A stretch of DNA of 64,000 nucleotides, taken from NCBI GenBank assembly GCA_937949945.1, contig CALFEQ010000178.1:62001-126000 (forward strand), given 5' to 3'. Under the pieces are notes generated by a model that saw nothing but the letters and a program-made list of their open reading frames with translations, ran no database searches and was not told the origin of the DNA. Each line of letters opens with the position of its first letter. Within the stretch, counting starts at the first letter, position 1. This DNA is from an uncultured Myxococcales bacterium. Its GTDB lineage: Bacteria; Myxococcota_A; Polyangia; Polyangiales; Polyangiaceae. Shown piece by piece: positions 17,084-26,048 of the stretch. Both the position numbers and the translations under genes were made by a program.

Positions 17084-17479
17084 ATGAAGCTCCAGGTTCT
17101 CGTCATGGGCATCGCGCTCGGTGCCGCTCTCGTCGCTTGCAGCAAGCCGGACAAGAAGGAGCCGATGCGCGAGGGCCAGCAGGCGCAGCAGACCGCGGCG
17201 TCGAGCGGAGCGAAGGCGCTCTTCGAGGCGCGCTGCTCGCCTTGCCACGGCACCTCGGGCAAGGGTGACGGGCCCGCGGCGGCGGCGCTCGACCCGAGGC
17301 CGCGCGACTACACGAACAAGAGCTGGCAGGCGAGCGTCACGGACGAGGAGCTGAAGAAGGTGATCGTCAACGGCGGGGCGGCCGTCGGGAAGAGCGCGGC
17401 GATGCCCCCGAACCCGGATCTCGCGGGCAAGCCGGAGCTCGACGGTCTGGTCGCCGTCGTGCGCTCGTTCGCCAAGTGA
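17084..17479 (+). CDS. Small cytochrome c lipoprotein
   Basis: 131-residue monohaem c-type cytochrome. The signal peptide ends in the lipobox ALVAC, predicting lipid anchoring on the periplasmic side. A charged, Gln-rich linker is followed by the haem-attachment motif CSPCH (about residues 51-55), GKGDGPAAAALDPRPRDY typical of class I cytochrome c, and the distal Met in SAAMPPNPDLAG. The ATG at 17084 follows ACGAGGT. It is 56 bp downstream of the Sco-cytochrome-YHS gene, and both probably serve one respiratory or copper-handling electron path. Its redox partner is not in the window. Confidence 0.88.
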   Translation: MKLQVLVMGIALGAALVACSKPDKKEPMREGQQAQQTAASSGAKALFEARCSPCHGTSGKGDGPAAAALDPRPRDYTNKSWQASVTDEELKKVIVNGGAAVGKSAAMPPNPDLAGKPELDGLVAVVRSFAK

Positions 17480-17504
17480 TCGGCGCGGCCGCCCGCCGAG
17501 CCCG

Positions 17505-19712
17505 TCAATCGAGCTCGATGTCCGTGCGGATCGGCGGCCCGCGGACGTCGAGGCGCTCGACGTGGACCTGCTTGCCGACCTGCCGGAAGCGGATGTCGAC
17601 GCGCGAGGCGCCGACGCGGAGCCCTTCGAGCGTGATCCGCTTCATCGACGGCGGCATGCTCGGGTTGCGGATCGACAGCCGGCTGTTGGGGCCGTCGATG
17701 TGGATGCCGAGGATGGCCTGCGTCAGGAGGAACGGCGAGGCGGCGGCCCAAGCCTGCGGCCTGCACGCGACCGGGTATTGGACCACTTCGCCGCCTTCGC
17801 GCCGGTGCCCGCAGAACAGCTCCGGGAGGCGGTGATCTCGCAGCGACGACATGGCCGCCACGAGGCCCTCGAAGATGCGCGTCGCGTGCGAGGTCAGGCG
17901 GTAGTTGGCCATGCCCTTCGCGATGAGGGCGTTGTCGTGCGGCCACACCGTGCCGTTGTGATAGCTGAGCGGGTTGTAGACCGGCTGTCCGGTGGCGAGC
18001 GTGCGGATGCCGTAACCGGAGAAGGAGCGGGGATCGGTGAGCAGCTCCGCGGTCGCGACGGCCCGGTCCGGGCGCGGCACGCGCGACCAGAGCAGGTGGC
18101 CGACGTTCGAGACGATCGTGGGGAGCTTGGCGCCGTGCCCGTCGATCGCGAACGCGTACCGGCCCTCGTGCTCGAGCCAGAGCTCCGACTCGATCTTGTC
18201 GCGTAGGCGCTCTCCGAGCGTGCGGTACCGATTCGCGCGCTCGTGATCGCCGAGGTGGGTCAGGATCCGGGCCCCGCGCATGTAGGCGTCGACGCAGTAG
18301 CCCTGCACCTCGACGAGGGCGATCGGGGGCTCTGCCGGGCGTCCGTCGGGGAACGACACGCCGGAGCGCGAGTCTTTCCAGCCCTGGTTGTCGAGGCCGC
18401 GCGGGCTCTGGCGCTGGTACGTGACGAAGCGCGTGCCCTCCTCCGTGCGCTGGTCGATCCACTCGAGCGCGCGCAGCACCGGCGCGCGCATGTCCTCGAG
18501 GAAGGCGCGGTCGGCGGTGATCTCGTACGCGGCGTCGGTGACGATGACGAACAGCGGGGTGGCGTCGATCGCGCCGTAGTACGGCCGGTGCGGGATCTCC
18601 CGCGTGTCGACCATCTCGCCGAAGCGAAGCTCGTGGAAGATCTTTCCGGGCTCCTCCTCGGTCTCCGGGTCGAACGTCTTGCCCTGGTAGCTCGCGAGCG
18701 CGCGCACCGACTCGATCGCGAGCTCCGGATCGAGCAGGAGCGCGGAGTACGACGCGATGAGCGCGTCCCGCCCGAAGGGGCAGCAGAACCAGGGGATGCC
18801 CGCGGCGACGATCTCGTGCGGCCCGATGCGCGTGCGGAGGGCGGCCAGATCCCTGGCGGACTGATCGAACACGAGCTGGATCGTCGCGTTGTCGCAGACG
18901 AAGCGCGCGGAGCGCGAGCGGATCTCCTCGGCCTCGGCGCGGAGCCGCTCGGCGCGCTCCTCGAACGGAGCGCCCTTCGTCACGCGCCCTCCGGATCGCG
19001 ACGGCCGTACGCGGACGGTGACGGTGACGGTCTCGCCCGGCTCGATGGCGAGCTCGAACTGCGCCCCGGTCGGCCGGATCGACGAGGGCCGCGGCGACAG
19101 CTCGATGCGGGTCCGATACGTCTTGCCATCGCGACCGCGATAGGCGAGCTCGATGACGTCTTCGGTCACGCGCGGCGCTTGGAGGACGCCCCGAACGGGC
19201 CTGCGCGCCCCGCGGACCTCGAACATGTGGGCGAAGTCCGCGGCCAGCTCGAGCCGCGGCCTCACGACCGTGCGCTGCCGGAGGAAGCTCGTGAGCTCGA
19301 TACTCTCGACCAGCTCCTCGTCCACGAGCTGGCGCCGGCGTACGTGGAGGAAGTTCTGCGGGTCGTCGAGCACGTCGCCCGGCTCGAGCCCGGAGGCCAT
19401 CAGGTCGATCTGGTTGTACGCGTCACCGCGCGACGAGGAGGAGAGGTGGACGAGCTCCGCGTCGCTGATCGACAGCTCGAGGTGCGAGAGGTGCCGCGTG
19501 TCCTGCGAGAAGAAGCCGAGCTCGCGCGCGCCCGCCGGCGCGATGTCCCCGCGTCGGTTCGTGACGAGGAACGTCGTCCCGTGGGCGCGTACGAGCTGCT
19601 CTACGTCTCCGGCCGTCGGCAGCACGAGCACGGCGGGAGCCGGCTCGCACTCACCGTCGGCGATCGTCGTGGCGCTGGGCTGGTCATTCGGCGGCATCGA
19701 CGGCGGCGCCAT
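17505..19712 (-). CDS. Glycogen debranching-type amylo-alpha-1,6-glucosidase family protein
   Basis: 735-residue cytoplasmic glycoside hydrolase. The N-terminal half matches the GDE_N-type beta-sandwich (TTFLVTNRRGDIAPAGAREL, FFSQDTRHLSHLEL). The C-terminal half is an (alpha/alpha)6 barrel of the amylo-alpha-1,6-glucosidase/GH63-like group, with GIPWFCCPFGRDALIASY, KIFHELRFGEM, YYGAIDATPLFVIVTDAAYE and NPLSYHNGTVWPHDNALIAKG. The ATG at 19712 is preceded by GGAGAGG and lies inside the end of the upstream glycosyltransferase gene (29-bp overlap), so the two are translated together. It probably trims alpha-glucan or a related oligosaccharide; exact linkage specificity is unknown. Confidence 0.88.
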   Translation of the reverse strand: MAPPSMPPNDQPSATTIADGECEPAPAVLVLPTAGDVEQLVRAHGTTFLVTNRRGDIAPAGARELGFFSQDTRHLSHLELSISDAELVHLSSSSRGDAYNQIDLMASGLEPGDVLDDPQNFLHVRRRQLVDEELVESIELTSFLRQRTVVRPRLELAADFAHMFEVRGARRPVRGVLQAPRVTEDVIELAYRGRDGKTYRTRIELSPRPSSIRPTGAQFELAIEPGETVTVTVRVRPSRSGGRVTKGAPFEERAERLRAEAEEIRSRSARFVCDNATIQLVFDQSARDLAALRTRIGPHEIVAAGIPWFCCPFGRDALIASYSALLLDPELAIESVRALASYQGKTFDPETEEEPGKIFHELRFGEMVDTREIPHRPYYGAIDATPLFVIVTDAAYEITADRAFLEDMRAPVLRALEWIDQRTEEGTRFVTYQRQSPRGLDNQGWKDSRSGVSFPDGRPAEPPIALVEVQGYCVDAYMRGARILTHLGDHERANRYRTLGERLRDKIESELWLEHEGRYAFAIDGHGAKLPTIVSNVGHLLWSRVPRPDRAVATAELLTDPRSFSGYGIRTLATGQPVYNPLSYHNGTVWPHDNALIAKGMANYRLTSHATRIFEGLVAAMSSLRDHRLPELFCGHRREGGEVVQYPVACRPQAWAAASPFLLTQAILGIHIDGPNSRLSIRNPSMPPSMKRITLEGLRVGASRVDIRFRQVGKQVHVERLDVRGPPIRTDIELD

Positions 19713-20766
19713 TGTACCTCTCCGTACGCGGACGGGTCGGCGCGCCGATGCCCTTTCCGATGGCGTCGTCGTAGACGCGGACGTAGTCGCTCGCCATGCG
19801 GAGGTGCGACCAGCGCTGACGTGCGCGCTCCCTGCACCTCTTTCGATCGATCGTGGCCGCACGGCGGATCGCGTCGGGCAGCTCGTCCGTCGACTTCACC
19901 ACGAAGCCGGTCACGCCGTCCTCGACGACCTCGGGCGCGCTCCCTCGTGCGAGCGCGACGACCGGAGTGCCGACGAGCATCGACTCGATCATCACGAGAC
20001 CGAACGGCTCCTCCCACTGGATCGGGAAGACGAGCGCGCGCGCATCGCGCAGGAGCGCGACCTTCGGCGCGTGCGAGACCTCGCCGACCCACTCGACGCG
20101 GTCGCCTGCGGCCGCGAGGCGAGGTGCGACCTCGCGCTCGAAGTAGTCCTTGGACACTTCGTGCGGCGCGCCGCCCATGCGCAGCTTCATGCCCGCCGCG
20201 AGCGTGGCGTCGATCGCGAGGTGCGGCGCCTTCTCGGGAGCGAAGCGCCCGAGGAACGCGACGTAGCCGCCTCGGCCTTCGCCGGCGGGGTACGCGCTCG
20301 GGTCGAGGCCGTGGTGGACGACGTGCGCGACCGGCACCTCGGGAGACAGCTCCTGCTGCCGCCGCGAGATCGCGACGTACGTGACGTTCGGGAAGTCGCC
20401 GTACAGGTCGACGAGAGACTGCACGCGCTCGTGATGGAGCGTGAGCACCGCAGGCACGCGACAGAAGTGCGTGAACGGCAGGGCCATCGCGTGGTTCACG
20501 TGGACCACGTCGAAGCCGCCCTTCGCGATCTCGCGCCATGCAGCGGTCGCATGGCGGAGCTCCGCGACGTCGTTCGGGGGCCAGACGGGCGTCTGGAAGT
20601 GATGCCGGAGCCTCCCGGCTGGGCTCGAGTCGCCGGTCGCGAAGACCGTCACGTCATGGCCGAGCGTCGTGAGCGCGTCGGCGAGGTTCGCGACGACCAA
20701 CTCCGTGCCGCCATAAGCCCGTGGAGGGGTCGTCAATGCACACGTCGAGACGAGCGCAATGCGCAT
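19684..20766 (-). CDS. GT4-family glycosyltransferase
   Basis: 360-residue GT-B glycosyltransferase, family GT4. Seen: RIALVSTCALTTPPRAYGGT with the donor-side Gly loop, VVHVNHAMALPFTH, GRFAPEKAPHLAI, and the C-terminal E-x7-E motif in EEPFGLVMIESMLVGTPVVA. No membrane segment. The ATG at 20766 follows a perfect AGGAGG. It overlaps the debranching-type enzyme gene by 29 bp. The pairing suggests a role in alpha-glucan, trehalose-like or capsule sugar metabolism, but donor and acceptor cannot be read from sequence. The upstream 168 bp (20767-20934) hold no gene. Confidence 0.9.
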   Translation of the reverse strand: MRIALVSTCALTTPPRAYGGTELVVANLADALTTLGHDVTVFATGDSSPAGRLRHHFQTPVWPPNDVAELRHATAAWREIAKGGFDVVHVNHAMALPFTHFCRVPAVLTLHHERVQSLVDLYGDFPNVTYVAISRRQQELSPEVPVAHVVHHGLDPSAYPAGEGRGGYVAFLGRFAPEKAPHLAIDATLAAGMKLRMGGAPHEVSKDYFEREVAPRLAAAGDRVEWVGEVSHAPKVALLRDARALVFPIQWEEPFGLVMIESMLVGTPVVALARGSAPEVVEDGVTGFVVKSTDELPDAIRRAATIDRKRCRERARQRWSHLRMASDYVRVYDDAIGKGIGAPTRPRTERYNGAAVDAAE

Positions 20767-20934
20767 AGATCAGCCTCCTGGGAAGCCCACCCCCGTTTTT
20801 GCGAGCGCGAGGAAAATCATCGCCGCGGCACTGCGCAAGGTGGCAGAATGCCGCACTTGGCGATCGGCGGCCGCTTGCCGCATGCGACCAAAAGCTCAGC
20901 AGTTTCAACGCGGTAGGCAGCATGCGAAGGGGGC

Positions 20935-22668
20935 TCACGCGCGTCGAGAGTCCAACCCCAGAATCATCCTTCCGTCTTCCCGCTCTTCGCGTGCGATCGA
21001 CCGTCGTGCGGCCGGCTTGATGCCGACGAGGAGCACCGCCGCGACGCACGCGAGCAAGAAGACCCACGACTGGAAGTAGCAGCGCGAGTCGTACGTCTCG
21101 GACACGCGCGTCCACGTGACGAAGAGCGCGCTCAACGCGGAAGTGCCGAGCGCGACGATCTCGAACGTCGCGCCGATTTGCGCGAGCAGCGGCAAGAGCA
21201 GGAACGCCGAGTAGTAGTAGTTGCTGAGCTCGGTGCACCCCATGACGAGCGGCAGGCCGAGCGGCAGGAGCATCCAGAGCGGGAGGCGCCGGCGCGCCGC
21301 CCAGACGACGAGGACGAGGCAGGCCGCGGCGGCGACGGCGAGGGCCGGCGCGCGGCGTGCGAGCCTCTCGTGGCGGAGCCGCTTCCAGCGCGCGAACTCG
21401 TCGCGAGCTCCGCGCTCGCGCGTGACGTCGACGCGCTCGGCCCAGTCGAACGCGGCGATCGTCCGGACGCCCATCAGATTCGTCGTGGGCGAGGACTCGT
21501 GCACGGCGATGCGGTGGGCGAACTCCGGCCACGCCTTCGCGCCGAAGGCGGCGATGCTCGCGCCACCGACGAGCGCCACGGCGACCGCGGCTCCGGCGAC
21601 GAACCTCGCGAACGGACGGAGCACCCGCGACGGGACGGGGCGCGCGCTTCGTCGCGCGACGACGAAGCGCGTAGTGGCGGCGGCGAGGACGGGCACGAAG
21701 AAGAGCGCGGGGAAGAGCCGGATCGCCGCCGAGTACGCGAGCGCGGCGCCGGCGAGGGCGTAGTACCTCTTCTTCGCGAGACAAGCGGCGAGCACGAGGA
21801 GGAACACCCAGTCCTGTCGCAAGAGCGCGCCGAACGTGAACGTGCGGTCGAACGGCCACTGCGTGCCCCAGAAGACGACGGCGATGCACGCCACGCGAGG
21901 CCCGAACGCCCACGCGATCGCGGCGAACAGCGCGGCGAGGAGCACGAAATCGATCGCCGCGAGGCAGCGGAAGGACGTGTCGCCCACCGGCGCGATGGAG
22001 GCGACGGCGCGCCCGAGGAGCAGCCAGGCCGGGGACGCGTTGAAGCCGTGGTCGCGCTGGATGTCCGCCCACCACTGCGGATCGCACGTGTCACGCAGCC
22101 ACGCGACGTCCCGCTTGAACGACTCCCACTGTTCGGGGGTGAAGCGCGCCTTGATGGCGTCGGCATTCTCGAGCGCGACCCTCGCCGGCACGATGGTGTC
22201 CGTCGCGAGGTCGCGGAACGAGCGCGACTCGACCTCCTTGCGCATCGCCGGCGAGGTCTCGGCCTGCGCGACGGCGGTCGCGGCGTAGATGCCGTCGTAG
22301 CGGAGCGCGCTCTGGTACTTCGCGCCGAGGTAGTAGTGGAACAGCTCCCAGCGGTGATAGCCGCGGACGTAGCCGACGTCGCCGAATCGCAGGTAGCCGG
22401 CGACGCCGAGCACGGCGAGGCCTGCCCATACCCCGAGCTCGGAGCGCGGCGCGAGCGGTCGCTTCGTCGCGCGGCGGAAGGCGCAGTAGACGGCCCAGCC
22501 GACGCCGACGAGCGCGACGACCGCCCTGAGCGCGGCGACCACGTCGTCCGGCAGGCGCGGGTCGCCGCCGTCGGCGAAGCGGAGCGGGTAGAGCACGAAC
22601 GTGTAGAGGCAGACGAGCGAGACGGCCACGAGCGGCGCGACGACGAGAGCGAGGCGGCGCGGGTGCAT
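20935..22668 (-). CDS. Polytopic membrane protein, possible GT-C glycosyltransferase (DUF2029-like)
   Basis: 577-residue inner-membrane protein with about 11-13 predicted hydrophobic helices. The large loop after the second helix contains GYHRWELFHYYLGAKYQSAL, and the middle has WGTQWPFDRTFTFGALLRQD and AYSAAIRLFPALFFVPVLAA. The latter resembles the R/K-x-x-P helices of DUF2029/GT87 polyprenyl-sugar mannosyltransferases. Catalytic assignment is weak, so membrane glycosyltransferase is only the best guess. It runs in the same direction as the GT4 gene, 168 bp upstream of it. The gene has a large leader side (22669-22968) containing one arm of a 23-bp inverted repeat. Confidence 0.6.
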   Translation of the reverse strand: MHPRRLALVVAPLVAVSLVCLYTFVLYPLRFADGGDPRLPDDVVAALRAVVALVGVGWAVYCAFRRATKRPLAPRSELGVWAGLAVLGVAGYLRFGDVGYVRGYHRWELFHYYLGAKYQSALRYDGIYAATAVAQAETSPAMRKEVESRSFRDLATDTIVPARVALENADAIKARFTPEQWESFKRDVAWLRDTCDPQWWADIQRDHGFNASPAWLLLGRAVASIAPVGDTSFRCLAAIDFVLLAALFAAIAWAFGPRVACIAVVFWGTQWPFDRTFTFGALLRQDWVFLLVLAACLAKKRYYALAGAALAYSAAIRLFPALFFVPVLAAATTRFVVARRSARPVPSRVLRPFARFVAGAAVAVALVGGASIAAFGAKAWPEFAHRIAVHESSPTTNLMGVRTIAAFDWAERVDVTRERGARDEFARWKRLRHERLARRAPALAVAAAACLVLVVWAARRRLPLWMLLPLGLPLVMGCTELSNYYYSAFLLLPLLAQIGATFEIVALGTSALSALFVTWTRVSETYDSRCYFQSWVFLLACVAAVLLVGIKPAARRSIAREEREDGRMILGLDSRRA

Positions 22669-22824
22669 GCGAGGACCGAGAGCAACGCCGGTGCCGCGGG
22701 CGTGCGCGCCCGCGTGCGCCGCCGTTCGGCCGTCGGGAGCGCGGTTTTCCGCGGACGGCTGGACCGACGACGCGCATCACGAACGCGTCTCGTTCGACGT
22801 CTCGCGGGAGCGTCCGAGCCGGCG

Positions 22825-22847
22825 GTGATCTCCGGGCTCACCCCACG
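22825..22847 (+). repeat. Left arm of perfect 23-bp inverted repeat
   Basis: The 23 bases beginning GTGATCTCCGGGCTCACC at 22825 are the exact reverse complement of 25935-25957. Similarity stops abruptly on both sides of each arm. The arms enclose the FHA sigma-54 activator and Ser/Thr kinase genes; this arm lies 121 bp before the activator start. The other content of the 300-bp gap 22669-22968 is non-coding. Confidence 0.85.
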
Positions 22848-22968
22848 GACGTCGGCGGGCCGCCGCGGAGGCCGAGAAACACGAGGCGTGGCCGCGCCCC
22901 AGCGCACGTTTGGGCTGGATCGATCGATGCTTCACGTGCAGGGTCGAGAGAGGAGACCGCAAGAGGTC

Positions 22969-24318
22969 ATGGCCATCGAACCGACCGCGACGAAGAGCCG
23001 ACACCGGCCGCCGCCGCTCCGGCCCGAAGGAGCCTCGTGGCAGCTGCGCGTGATCGGCGGACCCGACGCCGGGATGACCGCGCTGCTCGACGGATCGCGC
23101 CCGCCGCGCGTCCTCGTCGGGACGAGCCCGGCGTGCGAGGTAAAGCTGAACGATCCGCTCGTCTCTCGACGCCATCTGGCGCTCGAGCTCGGGGGGCCGC
23201 TGCTCCGCGTCCAGGATCAAGGATCGACGAACGGGACGTTCTTGGGCAGCACGCAGATCGTCGAGGCGCTCCTTCGCGGCGGCGAGACGCTCGTGCTCGG
23301 CGACACGACGGTGCGCTTCGAGCTCGCGCCCCAGGCGTCGAGCGAGCCCGGCTCGCGATCGATCCGCTTCGGCCGCGTGCTCGGAGCGAGCGAGGAGATG
23401 CGCCGGCTCTACCCCCGCGTCGCGACGCTCGCGCAGAGCTCGGTCCCGATCATCATCGAAGGCGAGACCGGCACCGGCAAGGAGGTGCTGGCGGAGTCCA
23501 TCCACGAGGCGAGCCCGCGCGCGCGTGGTCCGTTCGTCGTGTTCGACTGCTCGAGCGTGTCGCCGTCGCTCGTCGAGTCGGAGCTCTTCGGACACGAGAA
23601 GGGCGCGTTCACGGGCGCCGTCGCCACGCGCCGCGGCGTCTTCGAGGAGGCGCACGGCGGGACGTTGCTGATCGACGAGATCGGCGAGCTCCGGCTCGAC
23701 CTGCAGATGAAGCTCCTACGCGTGCTCGAGCGCGGCGAGGTGAAGCGCGTGGGCGGCTCGCGTTGGATCCGCGTCGACGTCCGGGTGATCGCGGCGACGC
23801 GTCGCGATCTCGACACCGAGGTCGAGCTGGGCCGCTTCCGCGACGACCTCTTCTACCGCCTCGCGGTGGGCCGCATCGAGCTGCCTCCGCTCCGGCGCAG
23901 GACCGGAGACATCCCGCTCTTGGTCGATCATTTCTGGCAGATGTACGGCGGAAACCCGGACGCGCTGCCGCCGGATCTCATCGAGCGCTACGAGGCCTAC
24001 TCGTGGCCCGGCAACGTCCGCGAGCTCGCGAACGCGGTCGCCCGGCAGCTCGCGCTCGGCGAAAGCGACCTCGGTCGGCCGGAGCCGGATCCGCGGGCCT
24101 CCTCGGCGCAGTTCCCGTCCTTCGACGAGGTGCTCGACGAGGTCTACGACTTGCCGTTCCCGCGCGCGAGAGCGCGCGTCATCTCCGAGTTCGAGCGCCG
24201 CTACGTCACGCGGCTCGTCGCGGTGCACGGGACCGTCGCCCGCGCCGCGGCCGCCTCCGGCCTCGCGCGCCGCTACTTCCAGGAGCTCCGCGCGCGGCAC
24301 GCGAACAAGTCGACGTGA
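22969..24318 (+). CDS. FHA-domain sigma-54 transcription activator
   Basis: 449-residue bacterial enhancer-binding protein. Residues about 20-120 form an FHA phosphothreonine-binding domain (VSRRHLALEL, DQGSTNGTFLGSTQ). Residues about 130-370 are a sigma-54 interaction AAA+ domain with Walker A GETGTGKE (165-172), the sigma-54 contact loop GAFTGA (212-217), LLIDEIGEL and SWPGNVREL. The C-terminus is a short helix-turn-helix (VARAAAASGLARRYFQELRA). FHA in place of a receiver domain means control by a Ser/Thr kinase rather than a histidine kinase. The ATG at 22969 follows AAGAGG; an in-frame ATG at 22927 is less likely. The kinase gene overlaps its stop codon. Confidence 0.95.
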   Translation: MAIEPTATKSRHRPPPLRPEGASWQLRVIGGPDAGMTALLDGSRPPRVLVGTSPACEVKLNDPLVSRRHLALELGGPLLRVQDQGSTNGTFLGSTQIVEALLRGGETLVLGDTTVRFELAPQASSEPGSRSIRFGRVLGASEEMRRLYPRVATLAQSSVPIIIEGETGTGKEVLAESIHEASPRARGPFVVFDCSSVSPSLVESELFGHEKGAFTGAVATRRGVFEEAHGGTLLIDEIGELRLDLQMKLLRVLERGEVKRVGGSRWIRVDVRVIAATRRDLDTEVELGRFRDDLFYRLAVGRIELPPLRRRTGDIPLLVDHFWQMYGGNPDALPPDLIERYEAYSWPGNVRELANAVARQLALGESDLGRPEPDPRASSAQFPSFDEVLDEVYDLPFPRARARVISEFERRYVTRLVAVHGTVARAAAASGLARRYFQELRARHANKST

Positions 24319-25934
24319 GCGGATCGACCGCGACGCCTGCTACCCTGAGCTTCGTGAGCGGAGCGATCGACCTGCCGGAGCCCGGGACGACGCTCGGTCG
24401 GTACGTCCTCGACGAGCGTGTCGCGACGGGCGGCATGGGCGTGGTGTACCGCGGTCGAATTCGCGGCGCGCACGGCTTCGAGCGGAAGGTCGCGCTGAAG
24501 ACCATCCATCCCTCGCTCATCGAGAGCGAGGCGCACCGCGCGCGCTTCCTCGACGAGGCTCGGATCATCTCGACGATCCACCACGACAACATCGTCCAGG
24601 TCCTCGACGTCGTCGACGAAGGAGGGCTGCTCTTTCTCGTGCTCGAGTGGATCGACGGGCCGAGCGTCCGCCGCCTCCTGAACCACGCCGAGGCGACGAA
24701 GACGCGCGTGCCGTTGCCCGTGGTCGTGCGCATCGTCCTCGACGTCCTCGACGGCCTGCAGTACGCGCACGAGCTCACCGACGAGGCGGGCAAGCCTCGC
24801 ATGCTCGTCCATCGCGACGTCTCGCCCGAGAACATCATCGTCAACGAGCTCGGAAAATCGAAGCTGATCGACTTCGGCATCGCGAAGGCCCAGGGCCGCC
24901 TGGGGACGGACACGGCCACGGGGCAGGTCTTCGGCAAGGCCGCGTTCATGGCGCCCGAGCAGGCGCGGTCGCTCCCGGTCGATCGTCGCGCGGACATCTG
25001 GGCCGTCGGCGCCGTGCTGCGGCTGCTCGCGACCGGTACGCTCGCGTACGACGCGCCCTCCCAGATGCAGCGCATGTACATGCTCGCGCTGGGGCAGGAT
25101 CCCGATCCGCTGCCCGAAGACGCGCCGGCGTGGCTCGCCGGGATCCTCGCGCGCGCGATGGCCGTCGACCCGAACGAGCGCTTCGCCACGTGCGCGGATT
25201 TCGCCGCCGCGCTCCACGAGGCGAGGGTGGAGATCGAGAGCCACGCCGGCGTCGCCGCGTACGTCCGTGCGTTCGGGAGGCCCTCGATGCCGCCGCCGGA
25301 CTCGCAGGTGGCGCCGACGGAGGTCGTCGCACGGACGTCGATCCCGCCGTCCGACGAGCTCGACACGACCGCCGAGGAGCTCCTCACGACGACCGAGTCG
25401 ACGCTGCCGGGGGCGAACGCGGCGCCGACGCTGCCCGGCGCCATCGAGCCGACGCTGCCGAGCGCGACGCTGGAGCCCGACGGCGTGACGACGGAGATCA
25501 CGAGCGTGCTTCCGGCACCGGCTCGGACATCCGAGGTGCCGCGACGGGTGGGCGCGCGTCCGCAGGACGGATCGTCGCGCGCGAAGCGGATCGGCCTCGG
25601 CGTGTTCGGCGTCGCGGTCGTCGCGCTCGTGCTCCTCCTCGCGCACGCGGCCGTGAGCGACGATGCCCCGACCGCCGGCAACGCCGGGGGCGCGAGCGAG
25701 CGGGCGTCTTCGGCTCCGGCGAGCGCGTTCCTTCCGGTGACGGAGCCGGCGCCTACGGCGGAGCCGGCCACCGCTTCGGCGTCGTCCGAGGAGACGTTGG
25801 AGCTCGATCCGGATCCGGTCGCCTCGAGCGAGCCCGTGCGGACCACGACGCCGCGCCCCCCGACCTCGCGCCCGCCGACGGATCGGCGCTCGATCCCGAG
25901 AGCGGCGCCGTCCTTCAACGACTACGGCTTCTGA
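24315..25934 (+). CDS. Transmembrane Ser/Thr protein kinase
   Basis: 539-residue Hanks-type kinase. The Gly-rich loop RVATGGMGVVYRG, Lys62 in KVALKTI, HRDVSPENII (Asp168), DFGIAK (Asp186) and APEQA show an active kinase domain at residues about 29-310. A Thr/Pro-rich juxtamembrane linker with repeats such as TLPGANAAPTLPGAIEP follows. One transmembrane helix (LGVFGVAVVALVLLLAHA, about 426-446) and a low-complexity periplasmic tail complete it; no PASTA domain is seen. Its GTG overlaps the activator's TGA (GTGA); GTG at 24354 is an alternative. The Thr-rich linker is a plausible autophosphorylated ligand for the partner FHA domain (inference). Confidence 0.94.
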   Translation: MSGSTATPATLSFVSGAIDLPEPGTTLGRYVLDERVATGGMGVVYRGRIRGAHGFERKVALKTIHPSLIESEAHRARFLDEARIISTIHHDNIVQVLDVVDEGGLLFLVLEWIDGPSVRRLLNHAEATKTRVPLPVVVRIVLDVLDGLQYAHELTDEAGKPRMLVHRDVSPENIIVNELGKSKLIDFGIAKAQGRLGTDTATGQVFGKAAFMAPEQARSLPVDRRADIWAVGAVLRLLATGTLAYDAPSQMQRMYMLALGQDPDPLPEDAPAWLAGILARAMAVDPNERFATCADFAAALHEARVEIESHAGVAAYVRAFGRPSMPPPDSQVAPTEVVARTSIPPSDELDTTAEELLTTTESTLPGANAAPTLPGAIEPTLPSATLEPDGVTTEITSVLPAPARTSEVPRRVGARPQDGSSRAKRIGLGVFGVAVVALVLLLAHAAVSDDAPTAGNAGGASERASSAPASAFLPVTEPAPTAEPATASASSEETLELDPDPVASSEPVRTTTPRPPTSRPPTDRRSIPRAAPSFNDYGF

Positions 25935-25957
25935 CGTGGGGTGAGCCCGGAGATCAC
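25935..25957 (-). repeat. Right arm of perfect 23-bp inverted repeat
   Basis: Exact reverse complement of 22825-22847. It begins at the base directly after the kinase stop codon, so the two arms enclose exactly the activator/kinase pair plus 121 bp of leader. Confidence 0.85.
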
Positions 25958-26048
25958 GAGTGGTGCGGGCCGCTGATCGTCGGCCGCCCAAGTTGCGGAG
26001 ATTCTGGAATTTTCGACTGGCGCGGTCACTGCACTCCGAGCGGTCGTC

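Noticed and set aside
22669..22968. Sigma-54 promoter before the FHA activator (TGGCCGC ... CAGCG)
   Set aside because: GG-N10-GC spacing fits, but the surrounding bases do not match the -24/-12 consensus well enough in such GC-rich DNA.
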